This document shows positions 9,511-17,882 of a stretch of 51,867 nt of DNA, piece by piece. The stretch is from positions 1 to 51,867 of the forward strand of contig JAGQWJ010000020.1 of assembly GCA_020437395.1 (NCBI GenBank), in the 5' to 3' direction. The stretch comes from Ignavibacteriota bacterium (GTDB lineage Bacteria; Bacteroidota; Ignavibacteria; Kapaibacteriales; UBA2268). The notes beneath the pieces were generated by a model. That model was not told the origin of the DNA. It ran no database searches and saw only the letters and a list, made by a program, of their open reading frames with translations. Numbering within the stretch: the first letter of the stretch is position 1; each line of letters starts with the position of its first letter. Position numbers and translations under genes: made by a program.

Positions 9511-10398
9511 ATGGTAAAGAAAAAAGGATTGGGGAGAGGACTAAGTGCTTTGATCCCAGACATAAAAAGAGAAGATGAAACTGAAATAGATTCAGTTAAA
9601 AATGCTGGTTCTAGTTCAAATATTCCTATTAAGAAAATCAGAATTAATCCTTGGCAACCGAGAAAGGAATTCGACCAAACAGCTCTAGAAGAATTAGCAG
9701 AATCAATAAAAACACACGGCTTGATTCAACCAATTTCTGTGAGAAGAGTTGATGAGCATTTTGAACTAATTTCGGGTGAAAGAAGATATCGAGCTTCTAA
9801 GTTAATTGGATTAAAAGAAATACCTGCTTACATAAAAGAAAATGTAGATGATGAGCAGATGCTTCAATTTGCTATAATTGAAAATTTGCAAAGAGAAGAT
9901 CTGAACCCAATTGAGATTGCAATAAGTTATAAAAGATTAATTGATGAGTTTAAACTCACTCAAGAAGAAGTTGCAAAAAAAGTTGGCAAGAATAGGACAA
10001 CCGTAACTAATAATCTAAGATTACTTAATTTGCCCGATGTAGTACAAAAAAGTCTATCTCAAAATGAAATTACTGGTGGACATGCTAGAGCATTATTGGG
10101 TTTAAATGAGATACCAAGTATAGTTAAAGCATGGAAATTTATTGTCGAAAATGAACTCTCAGTAAGAGAAACAGAGAACTACGTAAAGAATTTTGGAAAA
10201 CTTACAAAAAAGGAACCTGAAGAAAAAGATGAGCTTTCGCAAGAGTTGAAAGCTATAATAGAAGATACAGAAGATGGTTTGAGAAATAAATTTGGAACAG
10301 ACGTAAAGATTAAATTCAAAAAAAATGAAAAAGGTTCGATAATAATAAATTATTATTCGAAGAAAGATCTGAATAGAATATTAGAGATTTTAGATTGA
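9511..10398 (+). CDS. parB: Chromosome-partitioning protein ParB/Spo0J
   Basis: ParB binds parS centromere sites, spreads along DNA as a CTP-dependent clamp and engages ParA. The 295-residue protein starts with the typical KKKGLGRGLSALIPD leader, the segment that stimulates ParA. The ParB/Srx CTP-binding fold shows NPWQPRKEF, HGLIQPISVRR and GERRYRASK, then ENLQREDLNPIE. A helix-turn-helix region (LTQEEVAKKVGKNRTTVTN) and GGHARALLGL follow, with a C-terminal dimerisation region. It is co-transcribed with parA. Its TGA overlaps a TTG that appears to start the next gene, suggesting translational coupling. No near-consensus parS site was found by eye in this window. Confidence 0.95.
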   Translation: MVKKKGLGRGLSALIPDIKREDETEIDSVKNAGSSSNIPIKKIRINPWQPRKEFDQTALEELAESIKTHGLIQPISVRRVDEHFELISGERRYRASKLIGLKEIPAYIKENVDDEQMLQFAIIENLQREDLNPIEIAISYKRLIDEFKLTQEEVAKKVGKNRTTVTNNLRLLNLPDVVQKSLSQNEITGGHARALLGLNEIPSIVKAWKFIVENELSVRETENYVKNFGKLTKKEPEEKDELSQELKAIIEDTEDGLRNKFGTDVKIKFKKNEKGSIIINYYSKKDLNRILEILD

Positions 10399-10805
10399 GT
10401 TTAGAATATATAGCACAGAGGAGAGTAATCTATGCCGATACTGATAAAATGGGCATAGTTTATAATGGTAATTACCTGTCTTATTTTGAGATAGGTAGGA
10501 ATGAACTTATGCGAAATTTAGGACTTGCATATACTGATGTAGAAAAAAGTGGTCTAATTTTGCCAGTCATTGATGCTTATGTGAAATATGTTCGTCCTTC
10601 ATTCTACGACGATGTATTAGAAATAAAAGCGCGTTTAAATGAAACTTTATCTGCAAAGATACAGTTTATATATACTATTAGTTGCAATGGTGTTTTAATT
10701 GCTGAGGGTTATACAAATCATGTATTTGCAAATGCTGAGACTATGAAACCTGTCAGACCTCCAAAAATGTACTTAGAATTAATTGAAAAACATTTAGGTA
10801 AATAA
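10395..10805 (+). CDS. Acyl-CoA thioesterase, YbgC/4-hydroxybenzoyl-CoA thioesterase hotdog family
   Basis: This is a small cytoplasmic hotdog-fold enzyme that probably hydrolyses acyl-CoA thioesters. It has the family core ADTDKMGIVYNGNYL followed by FEIGRNELMR, with the presumed catalytic aspartate at about residue 17 and the common VYxxNYL strand. Length (136) is normal. The start is a TTG at 10395-10397 overlapping the parB stop in a TTGA arrangement. No ATG exists before the conserved core, so the TTG is well supported. In many proteobacteria ybgC neighbours tol-pal genes; here it sits between parB and porQ, so its pathway cannot be inferred from context. Substrate is unknown. Confidence 0.85.
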   Translation: MSLEYIAQRRVIYADTDKMGIVYNGNYLSYFEIGRNELMRNLGLAYTDVEKSGLILPVIDAYVKYVRPSFYDDVLEIKARLNETLSAKIQFIYTISCNGVLIAEGYTNHVFANAETMKPVRPPKMYLELIEKHLGK

Positions 10806-10848
10806 TAATAATTTTTACTTTTTTTATCTGAAGAAATAAGGCAAATAA

Positions 10849-11784
10849 ATGAAAAAGATGATTTTAGTATTACTTCTCTGTGCTAATGTACTACTATTAG
10901 CCGATGATACACCGTATAATTTTATTAGATTTAATTCGACAGCTAGAGCTGCTGCGTTAGGAAATGCAGTAGTTTCAATAGAAGAAGATGCATCTCTCAT
11001 TTTTTTTAATCCAGCTTTACTACAAACTGCCGATGAGAAAACACTTACTACAACTTTTTCAAAACATGTTCTTGACATTAATTCAGGTAATATAGTATAT
11101 AAAATAAATCAATTTGATTTAGATGGTGCTTCTTTAGCGGCACAAATAAATTTTAATAGTTATGGTACATTTGATTACATTGATGATGTTGGTAAGCTTT
11201 ATGGTAATGGATTTTCTGGTTCTGACTTGTCCTTTGGTGTTACTTATTCGAATGAATTAGATTCTAATTGGTTCTATGGTGTTACTGGTAAATTTATCTA
11301 TTTGTCATTAGAGACTCAAAGTTCATCTGCATTTGCAGTTGATGCGGGTATGTTTTACAGAGTAAATGAAAGAACAAAACTTGGTTTTTCACTTTTGCAT
11401 TTGGGGACTGAAATGAGTTCACTTAATGGTCAATCTGCTACGCTTCCTGCTGATGCCAGAATAGGTATTAACCATAGACTAAAGGGATTACCTCTACTTA
11501 TAAATTTTTCATTTCATCATTTGGCTGACGAAGTCGATGGCTTTTTTGAAAGATTTAAAAACTTTTCGATTGGTGGTGAACTTTATTTGAGTAAAGTGAT
11601 TAATCTTAGAGCAGGATATGATAATCAAATAAGGAATTATGCCTCTGCAGATGATAACAAAGGACTTTCTGGACTAAGCGGAGGTATAGGGATTAAGTTT
11701 GAGGAAGTTAACTTTGACTATGGATATGCTGAATATGGTGCTTCTGTCGGCTTGCATAGATTTAGTTTGGCATTGGAGCTCTAA
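10849..11784 (+). CDS. porQ: Type IX secretion system protein PorQ (PorV/PorQ family)
   Basis: PorQ is an outer-membrane FadL-like barrel protein of the T9SS; with PorU, PorV and PorZ it is reported to form the attachment complex that processes cargo. The protein has a signal peptide (MILVLLLCANVLLLA) and the family opening NSTARAAALGNAVVS, then EEDASLIFFNPALL, a pattern that fits PorQ better than PorV. Alternating beta-strand segments run to the C-terminus (HRFSLALEL). Length, 311 residues, is appropriate. It has a short AAGG-containing leader and lies 43 bases after the thioesterase, so it may be the last gene of the parAB unit. Its stop overlaps that of the convergent lipoprotein gene. PorV-like function is the main alternative. 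Confidence 0.78.
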   Translation: MKKMILVLLLCANVLLLADDTPYNFIRFNSTARAAALGNAVVSIEEDASLIFFNPALLQTADEKTLTTTFSKHVLDINSGNIVYKINQFDLDGASLAAQINFNSYGTFDYIDDVGKLYGNGFSGSDLSFGVTYSNELDSNWFYGVTGKFIYLSLETQSSSAFAVDAGMFYRVNERTKLGFSLLHLGTEMSSLNGQSATLPADARIGINHRLKGLPLLINFSFHHLADEVDGFFERFKNFSIGGELYLSKVINLRAGYDNQIRNYASADDNKGLSGLSGGIGIKFEEVNFDYGYAEYGASVGLHRFSLALEL

Positions 11785-12119
11785 TCTACTTTCCTTTTTA
11801 AGCGTTTTAGTCTATCTTTTTGTATTTTGACTCTATTTTTCATTTCATTTATATATAATTCTAGTGATAAGCTATCTGTTGAATCCACCTCTATCAAATC
11901 ATGTTCCCAATTGTTGATTCGTTGTTCATTTCTAGCTATAATTTTTTGTAAATGGTAAATTGATTTGTCAATTTTTATTTGTAATTCATTTTTCTGTTCA
12001 AGTTCTTCATTTTCAATAGGATTATGTCTTGTTTCCTCAAATACTCGATTACTCTCTTGGATATTAGAGTTACATGAAAAAATACAAAATAGTATTAAAA
12101 TTATCAACAAAATTTTCAC
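11781..12119 (-). CDS. Small predicted lipoprotein with coiled-coil character
   Basis: This is a 112-residue protein of unknown function. It starts with a short hydrophobic stretch ending in FCIFSC, which reads as a lipobox with the lipidated cysteine at residue 16. The rest is highly charged and looks helical or coiled-coil (ELQIKIDKSIYHLQKIIARN, RLKRLKRKV). The start appears to be GTG at 12117-12119. Its stop codon overlaps the porQ stop on the opposite strand. An opposite-strand frame across the same region lacks a signal sequence or other hallmark and is less convincing. The lipobox and charged helix are seen; a role in the outer membrane or periplasm is inferred. Confidence 0.6.
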   Translation of the reverse strand: MKILLIILILFCIFSCNSNIQESNRVFEETRHNPIENEELEQKNELQIKIDKSIYHLQKIIARNEQRINNWEHDLIEVDSTDSLSLELYINEMKNRVKIQKDRLKRLKRKVD

Positions 12120-12182
12120 TTTTACAAATAAACTGCTTATATTGTATATATATTATTTTTCAAATATAAGGAGTTTTGGTTT

Positions 12183-12686
12183 ATGAAGAAGTTTTTTATT
12201 CTTTTCGCTGCAATGGTATTACTTTCATTTAGTAATATGAGTGCAAAATCATCAACAATGGTTGGTGGTGGTATAGGGTACGGTTTAGATATTGAAGAGT
12301 TAGCAATTCAAGCTGGTGCTGTATTTGATTTGGATCTTCCTGTTAATATTGCTCCAGATTTTAAATATTATTTAATTGGAGATACAGGACCAGTTAGTCT
12401 TTCTATGTGGGAGTTGAATGTTAATGCTCACTATAATTTTAACAAATCTAAATCTACAACATTCTACGGTATTGCAGGTCTTCAATACGCAAACATTAGT
12501 ACTAGTGTTGATCTAGGACCTTTCTTTGGTGGTTCAACTTCATCATCAAGTGGTGAAATTGGACTAAATATTGGAGCGGGTGCTAATTTTGATTTAGGTG
12601 GATTTAATTTAATGCCTGAAATTAAGTATACGTTAGGTGGTACTGAACAACTTCACATTGGTGCTTCTGCGATGTTTGCTATATAA
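12183..12686 (+). CDS. Small outer-membrane beta-barrel protein (opacity/OMP_b-brl-like)
   Basis: This 167-residue secreted protein has a clear signal peptide (FFILFAAMVLLSFSNMSAKS). Glycine-rich amphipathic beta-strands follow (MVGGGIGYGL, FYGIAGLQYANIS, IGLNIGAGANF), and the protein ends in a strand with a hydrophobic terminus (LHIGASAMFAI). This is the usual look of an eight-stranded outer-membrane barrel. A strong ribosome-binding site (AAGGAG) sits 10 bases before ATG 12183, suggesting high expression. It is a single-gene unit closed by a terminator 35 bases downstream. Specific function is not recognisable; a porin or structural OMP is the likeliest guess. Confidence 0.75.
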   Translation: MKKFFILFAAMVLLSFSNMSAKSSTMVGGGIGYGLDIEELAIQAGAVFDLDLPVNIAPDFKYYLIGDTGPVSLSMWELNVNAHYNFNKSKSTTFYGIAGLQYANISTSVDLGPFFGGSTSSSSGEIGLNIGAGANFDLGGFNLMPEIKYTLGGTEQLHIGASAMFAI

Positions 12687-12720
12687 TCACTTTAATTAAT
12701 GATTAGGCAGTTTTAAAATT

Positions 12721-12750
12721 AATCCCGCCAATTAGGCGGGATTTTTTTAT
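12721..12750. terminator. Bidirectional rho-independent terminator
   Basis: A perfect 9-bp stem AATCCCGCC (12721-12729) and GGCGGGATT (12735-12743) with a 5-base loop is followed by a T run on the plus strand; on the minus strand the sequence after the stem is also T-rich. It lies between the convergent OMP and DUF1501 genes and probably serves both. Confidence 0.92.
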
Positions 12751-14321
12751 TTAACTATTTGTATTGGCCTAACTATTTGTTTAGTACCTGTCTGAATTCT
12801 TATATGATAGTTACCACTATTAAGTCCATTCGTCTCAATGATTAGTTCTTTAGTAGAGTTTAGTGTCTGACCTTCGAATACTTTTTTAACTTCTTGACCT
12901 CTATTATTATAAATAGATATAAAAGTCATACCAGCTTCTGCTTTAAATTTAAGATTGCCTTTTCCATTCATCGGATTCGGATAAATATCTAAGTCTTTTG
13001 GTGTATAGAAATTATCAACACTAGACTGACTTTTCTGAATTATGTTCAAATGTTGATGTTTACCAAGCATTATATTATTTAAGTCTTGATCTTCAACTTC
13101 AAACCAATCTTTCAATAAAGAGTAATAAATTGATCGGAAATCAAATTGCATAGGTAAATTATCTTGCACCGTAACTGAAGAAGGTATAATAGGATTATCA
13201 CCTTGTATTCCGGGAATTATTTTAGAGCCAAAAACAAAAAGTGGTGCTGCAGAACCATGATCTGTTCCATTACTTGCATTAGATAAAATTCTACGGCCAA
13301 ATTCAGAAAAAGTCATTCCGATAACATTGTCTTCCATATTTTGCAATCTCATCTCATCTTGAAAAGCTGAAACTGATTCAGATACATATTTCAATAATTG
13401 ATAATGACTTCCTTCAACATCTCCTACTTGTTGAACTTGGTTTGCGTGTGTATCAAATCCACCTAAACTGTGAACAAAAATTCTAGTATTACTACCACCA
13501 GCAATTAATTTAGCTGTTACTTGTAACTGACCTATAAGATTGTTGTTACTATCTGCTTCATCCCATTTATTTGATTTTAAGTTATTCCCTTTTTCAAAAG
13601 TACCTTCTAATGTATCACCATATAGTTGAGTTTGATTAATAATCTGTCTGATATATTCAATCTCATTACCTGCTGGTGTCTCAGGTGTGGTGTCTATACC
13701 ACCAGAGTTAATATTATAAATATCTATTTCACCTTTATTATTAGGAGTAATTGCCATTCCCATACCTAATGTTGGCCCCTGACAAGTAGGGGAAACATAA
13801 GGCCCATAGGTTATTGATAATGGATCCTTAAAGTCATTATTCGGGTAGTTAGTAGGGTAGGTTGGGTGTTTTAAATACAATTCCCTACCTAACCAACCAG
13901 ATGAAACTACTTTATCAGAATCTGAAGCTGAAGTCCATATATCTGTACTTCTGAAATGTGAGAAATTCGGTTGAGGATAACCAACTGATTGTAAAATATG
14001 AATTTTCCCATCATCGAATAATTGCTTCATTCCCGAAAGAGCAGGATGTAATCCAACGTCATCTCTTAATTTCAAAGCTAGGTTTTCTGGTACGAGAACA
14101 TTTTCTCTTGCTTTAAATAAATTTCCATATTGGTCTAATGGAATAACAGTATTGAGACCGTCGTTACCACCATTAAGAAAAATAAGTATTAATTTTCTGT
14201 CTTCAGCTTTTGCAATTTCGGCAAACTGATTGAATATAGGCGCTCCTTTCACAAGTTGCAAACCACCCAACATTACTGCTGAAGTCAGACCTGTTGTACG
14301 TATAAAATCTCTTCTTTTCAT
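12747..14321 (-). CDS. DUF1501 protein with Tat-like signal and T9SS sorting domain
   Basis: This 524-residue exported protein belongs to the DUF1501 (sulfatase/phosphatase-like fold) family. The N-terminus KRRDFIRTTGL plus the hydrophobic run SAVMLGGLQLV resembles a twin-arginine signal. The core has the family motifs FLNGGNDGLNTVIP, LHPALSGMKQLFDDGKI, FSHFRSTDIWTS and EFGRRILSN near NGTDHGSAAP. The last 80 or so residues form a T9SS type A sorting domain (LDIYPNPMNGKG, IYNNRGQEVK, NSGNYHIRI). It follows the DUF1800 gene by 12 bases with an AAGGAG site between them. The pair is known to co-occur widely, but its substrate is not established. Final location is probably the cell surface. Confidence 0.85.
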   Translation of the reverse strand: MKRRDFIRTTGLTSAVMLGGLQLVKGAPIFNQFAEIAKAEDRKLILIFLNGGNDGLNTVIPLDQYGNLFKARENVLVPENLALKLRDDVGLHPALSGMKQLFDDGKIHILQSVGYPQPNFSHFRSTDIWTSASDSDKVVSSGWLGRELYLKHPTYPTNYPNNDFKDPLSITYGPYVSPTCQGPTLGMGMAITPNNKGEIDIYNINSGGIDTTPETPAGNEIEYIRQIINQTQLYGDTLEGTFEKGNNLKSNKWDEADSNNNLIGQLQVTAKLIAGGSNTRIFVHSLGGFDTHANQVQQVGDVEGSHYQLLKYVSESVSAFQDEMRLQNMEDNVIGMTFSEFGRRILSNASNGTDHGSAAPLFVFGSKIIPGIQGDNPIIPSSVTVQDNLPMQFDFRSIYYSLLKDWFEVEDQDLNNIMLGKHQHLNIIQKSQSSVDNFYTPKDLDIYPNPMNGKGNLKFKAEAGMTFISIYNNRGQEVKKVFEGQTLNSTKELIIETNGLNSGNYHIRIQTGTKQIVRPIQIVK

Positions 14322-14333
14322 GTCTTTTTCTCC

Positions 14334-15989
14334 TTAAGCTAAGTGATATTCTGCTATATTCAAACATGCTCTAATAAATGTTCTTAGTAGAGTATTAACA
14401 ATATTAGTATTTTCTTCATTGTCTGGATCCAATTCATAAGCAGTCCAAACTGCTGCCCAATGATAATCTTCATAACCTTCCGGTATAAGGTTAGATCTTA
14501 AATATTCCATTTGATTTTTCGTTAGATCGATTGGTAAAAGGAATTCAGTTAATTCCCTTATTAAAGTAGGTGCATCCTGCGGATTAGATGTTTGCTTAGC
14601 TAAGTCAAATGCATTGAAACTGATTGAGAAACCGCGTCCTTCAATTACAGGTACTCCGGCTACATAGTCAGCTAAAACAGCCCTGTACGGAGCTGAAACG
14701 CTAGTTACCCAAAACCTGTGGTAACCTGGTGCTTGATACATAGCAGGCCAACCTGAAACACTCGGCGGTTCACCTAATATCATTTCTTGAATCGCTACAT
14801 ATTGAAACCCTAACGCTGTCCAAGCTGAATACTGCGCTTTGTACTCTTCTGGAAATTTCATCTCCAAATTTCTGTAAATAGTTGTTACATAGTCTAATGG
14901 ACTTTTTATTACACAACCTACGTTCCAATTGTCATAGAAATGAGATGAGCTGAAAAGTGCTTTTAAAACTGGCTTAACTTCATAATTATTGTTTCTTAAT
15001 ATGTCGGCCATTGGCTTGATCATATTATTCTCAGTTTGCTCATCAATTTCATAGTAAACAAACCAGCGATAAAGTTTTCTACAAATGAATTTAGCTGTTT
15101 CTTCTTGTTCCAAAATCATCGAGATTAGCTCTTTGTATTCTTCTTCCTCCATATTAGAAATAATTCTATTTCCAAATGCTGATGAGAATTGTTTGCTTGA
15201 TTTATCATGAAGTTGTTTGTAATATCGCGAATTTGTGGAATCTCTTAGAGCTCTCCAACCTGTTAGCACCTTAGCTGCTGCTAATACATCGTCTTCAGTA
15301 TAATTTGTGTAATTTCCTGGTCCGATCTGTGGCCCCTTACCAATTGTAAATAGCTCCATTAGTTCACGAGCATAATTTTCATTCGGTCTTCCAACTACAT
15401 TTTCATTACCATTTAAGTAACGTAGCATTGCAGGCGAGGTTGTTATTTTTTCAGTTAAGGTTTTAAAGTTCCCTAATGCGTTTTCACGTAACATTCTATA
15501 ATAATCGAAGGTATAATTTTCTTCTCTTATTGTAAGCATCTGGGTAACGAAGTGATTATGCCAAAATAATGTCATCTTTTCACCAACATTATTCCCAGAA
15601 TTTAATACGTTTCCGAACCAGCGAGCAGTGAAACTGCCAATTCTTTTGTTAAAAGTGTTTGGACCAGAAGGTAACCCTACCCATGATTCACCAATGTTTG
15701 CATAAGGGTCATCATTGTCGTTGTAATTCAAAGGTAATTCCAGTGGTTCATCAAAATCTAGAATTTTATCAATTGCTTCATCTAATGTTAATTCAGTAAA
15801 TTCAGCAATATCTTTCATTCTTGGACCAAACGTTGTTCTCCTGAGTAAGTGAGAAGCCGTCTTTCTATTCCAGTTACCAGTGTATTTTTCTAATCCAGAT
15901 TCTATTACTATTCCGTCAGTTCTTTTTGGAATAGTTCCTTCTGGTAAAATGTTGTCTTTAGATGTAAAATCAAGTAAAGCATTTCTCAT
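14334..15989 (-). CDS. DUF1800 family protein, partner of DUF1501
   Basis: This is a DUF1800 protein of 551 residues from the chosen start. Diagnostic segments are HLLRRTTFGPR near the N-terminus, MTLFWHNHFVTQ, NENYARELMELFTIGKG, AAKVLTGWRA and CRKLYRWFVYYEI. The C-terminal part includes GEPPSVSGWPAMYQAPGYHR. I prefer ATG 15989 because an AGG lies 10 bases upstream; an ATG at 16031 would add 14 residues of no evident signal. In either case I see no signal peptide, although its operon partner DUF1501 carries a Tat-like signal. Function is not established for the family. Co-export with DUF1501 is an inference. Confidence 0.85.
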   Translation of the reverse strand: MRNALLDFTSKDNILPEGTIPKRTDGIVIESGLEKYTGNWNRKTASHLLRRTTFGPRMKDIAEFTELTLDEAIDKILDFDEPLELPLNYNDNDDPYANIGESWVGLPSGPNTFNKRIGSFTARWFGNVLNSGNNVGEKMTLFWHNHFVTQMLTIREENYTFDYYRMLRENALGNFKTLTEKITTSPAMLRYLNGNENVVGRPNENYARELMELFTIGKGPQIGPGNYTNYTEDDVLAAAKVLTGWRALRDSTNSRYYKQLHDKSSKQFSSAFGNRIISNMEEEEYKELISMILEQEETAKFICRKLYRWFVYYEIDEQTENNMIKPMADILRNNNYEVKPVLKALFSSSHFYDNWNVGCVIKSPLDYVTTIYRNLEMKFPEEYKAQYSAWTALGFQYVAIQEMILGEPPSVSGWPAMYQAPGYHRFWVTSVSAPYRAVLADYVAGVPVIEGRGFSISFNAFDLAKQTSNPQDAPTLIRELTEFLLPIDLTKNQMEYLRSNLIPEGYEDYHWAAVWTAYELDPDNEENTNIVNTLLRTFIRACLNIAEYHLA

Positions 15990-16036
15990 AATTAAACCTA
16001 GTTTGTTGCTAGTAATAATATAATAACACATAAAAT

Positions 16037-16076
16037 AAAAAAAGGTTTAACAAAATATGAAAATTCTATTAAACCT
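16037..16076 (-). terminator. Probable rho-independent terminator after the ABC-F gene
   Basis: An inverted repeat of eight bases (AGGTTTAA at 16043-16050 and TTAAACCT at 16069-16076) is followed on the minus strand by a long T-rich run. It lies 28 bases after the ABC-F stop and upstream of the DUF1800 gene, so the DUF1800/DUF1501 pair probably has its own promoter. The loop is long and AT-rich, which lowers confidence. Confidence 0.6.
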
Positions 16077-16103
16077 CTAAATTAAAACTGCTTATACTAT
16101 TAA

Positions 16104-17732
16104 CTATTCTTCAACAGTAGTCGCATATATTTCTTTTCTTCTCTCTTGGATCTCAGGATCTTTTACGTATTCGTCATAAGTAGTCATTTTATCAATGAAT
16201 CCATTAGGCCCTAATTCGATAATTCTATTCGCGGTTGACTCAATTAACTGATGATCATGTGAAGAGAATAAAAGAACTTGGTTATATTTCACTAATCCAT
16301 CATTTAAAGCTGAGATTGATTCCAAATCTAAATGATTTGTTGGCTCATCTGCAACAAGAACATTTGCACCTTCCATCATCATCTTAGACAACATACATCT
16401 TACTTTTTCGCCACCAGAAAGTACATTAACTGGCTTTAGTGCATCTTCACCAGAAAAAAGCATTCTTCCAAGAAAACTTCTTATATAAGTCTCTTCGCTG
16501 TCCTTCGAATATTGTCTTAACCAATCTGTAATTGGTAAATAAGAATCGAAAAATTCTGAATTCTCTTTTGGGAAATAGCTAGTTTTGATAGTTTGACCCC
16601 ATTCGATTTTACCAGAGTCTTGCTCCAATTCACCCATTATAATATCAAAGAAAGCTGATTTTGCTACGTCATTTTTTCCTACGAATGCAATTTTATCTTT
16701 AGGATTAACCTGCATAGTAAAATCTTTGAACAATACTTCACCATCAATAGTCTTAGATAGATTCTCAATATTTAATACAATATTACCAACTTCTCTATCT
16801 GCTTTGAATTCAATATAAGGAAATCTACGCGAGGTATGAGGAATATTTTCAACTGTTAACTTATCAATCATTTTTTTCCTTGCAGTTGCTTGTTTTGCCT
16901 TAGAAGCGTTTGCACTAAACCTGCTAATAAATTCTTTCAATTCTTTTATCTTATCTTCAGCTTTTTTATTCTGGTCTTTTGTTTGCTTCAAAGATAGTTG
17001 AGATGCTCTCAACCAAAATTCATAGTTTCCAGCAAACATATTTATTTGCCCAAAATCAATATCTGTAATATGAGTACAAACAGTATTTAGGAAATGTCTG
17101 TCGTGAGAAACAACAAGTACAGTATTATTAAAATTAATTAAAAATTCTTCTAACCAATTTTTTGAATTTATATCAAGATTATTCGTTGGCTCATCTAACA
17201 ATAGTATGTCAGGGTTACCAAAGAGAGCCTGAGCTAATAATACCTTAATTTTATCACCTGCTTCAAGGTCTTTCATTAGTGATGTATGCAATTCTTCAGC
17301 TATTCCAAGTCCGGAAAGTAACATACCAGCTTCAGCTTCAGCTTCATAACCATTCATTTCAGCGAAGTCAGCTTCAACTTCACCCATTTTCATCCCTTCT
17401 TCCTCTGTAAATTCGGTTTTTGAGTATAACTCGTCTCTAAGTTTCATTAAATCATAAAGTTCTTTATGTCCCATAATAACAGTATCTAGAACTTTTTCAT
17501 TATCAAATTTGAATTGATCTTGCTCCAAGACCGCCATTCTCATCTTAGAATCTATTTGAATATCACCTTTCTGGGGTTCAATTTCACCGGCTAATATCTT
17601 TAAAAAAGTAGATTTACCAGCACCATTAGCACCAATTATACCATAGCAATTGCCTGGAGTAAATTTTAAATTCACATCTTTGAATAATGGTCTTTTACCA
17701 AAAGCCAAAGAAATATTATTGACTGTAATCAT
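16104..17732 (-). CDS. ybiT: ABC-F family ATPase, YbiT type
   Basis: This is a cytoplasmic tandem ATPase of the ribosome-associated ABC-F family; YbiT-type members are thought to act on ribosomes. NBD1 has a normal Walker A (GANGAGKST) and Walker B (DILLLDEPTNNLD); its signature is degenerate (LEAGDKIK), as in E. coli YbiT. The phrase VLDTVIMGHKELYDLM is YbiT-like. The inter-domain linker is basic and helical (SKAKQATARKKMIDKL). NBD2 has LSGGEKVRCMLSKMMM and VADEPTNHLDLES, but its Walker A reads GKNDVAKSA, losing two conserved glycines while keeping Lys-Ser. The 542-residue length is typical. It is transcribed alone between two terminators. There are no membrane segments, so it is not a transporter. 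Confidence 0.92.
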   Translation of the reverse strand: MITVNNISLAFGKRPLFKDVNLKFTPGNCYGIIGANGAGKSTFLKILAGEIEPQKGDIQIDSKMRMAVLEQDQFKFDNEKVLDTVIMGHKELYDLMKLRDELYSKTEFTEEEGMKMGEVEADFAEMNGYEAEAEAGMLLSGLGIAEELHTSLMKDLEAGDKIKVLLAQALFGNPDILLLDEPTNNLDINSKNWLEEFLINFNNTVLVVSHDRHFLNTVCTHITDIDFGQINMFAGNYEFWLRASQLSLKQTKDQNKKAEDKIKELKEFISRFSANASKAKQATARKKMIDKLTVENIPHTSRRFPYIEFKADREVGNIVLNIENLSKTIDGEVLFKDFTMQVNPKDKIAFVGKNDVAKSAFFDIIMGELEQDSGKIEWGQTIKTSYFPKENSEFFDSYLPITDWLRQYSKDSEETYIRSFLGRMLFSGEDALKPVNVLSGGEKVRCMLSKMMMEGANVLVADEPTNHLDLESISALNDGLVKYNQVLLFSSHDHQLIESTANRIIELGPNGFIDKMTTYDEYVKDPEIQERRKEIYATTVEE

Positions 17733-17823
17733 CTTATTTTATTCTTATTTAGTTATTTGAATAGTTACAAAGTTAATACTTTTAAAGACGATAATGAAGT
17801 AAAAAATTATAAACATAAAAATT

Positions 17824-17857
17824 ATAAAAAAAGGGTTGCAATACTATGCAACCCTTT
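17824..17857 (-). terminator. Rho-independent terminator after the M2 peptidase gene
   Basis: A perfect 11-bp inverted repeat (AAAGGGTTGCA at 17830-17840 and TGCAACCCTTT at 17847-17857) has a 6-base loop and is followed on the minus strand by a T run. It lies 25 bases beyond the peptidase stop codon. Confidence 0.92.
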
Positions 17858-17882
17858 AATATTAATTAAGTCTAATAATATT

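Noticed and set aside
8733..10398. parAB as a sign of a plasmid or integrated element
   Set aside because: ParA is the short chromosomal type and no replication, transfer or integrase gene is present.
11965..12186. Plus-strand reading frame of 73 codons before the small OMP gene
   Set aside because: It lies antisense to the lipoprotein gene, has Ser/Phe-rich shadow composition and no ribosome-binding site; the minus-strand frame has a signal peptide and lipobox.
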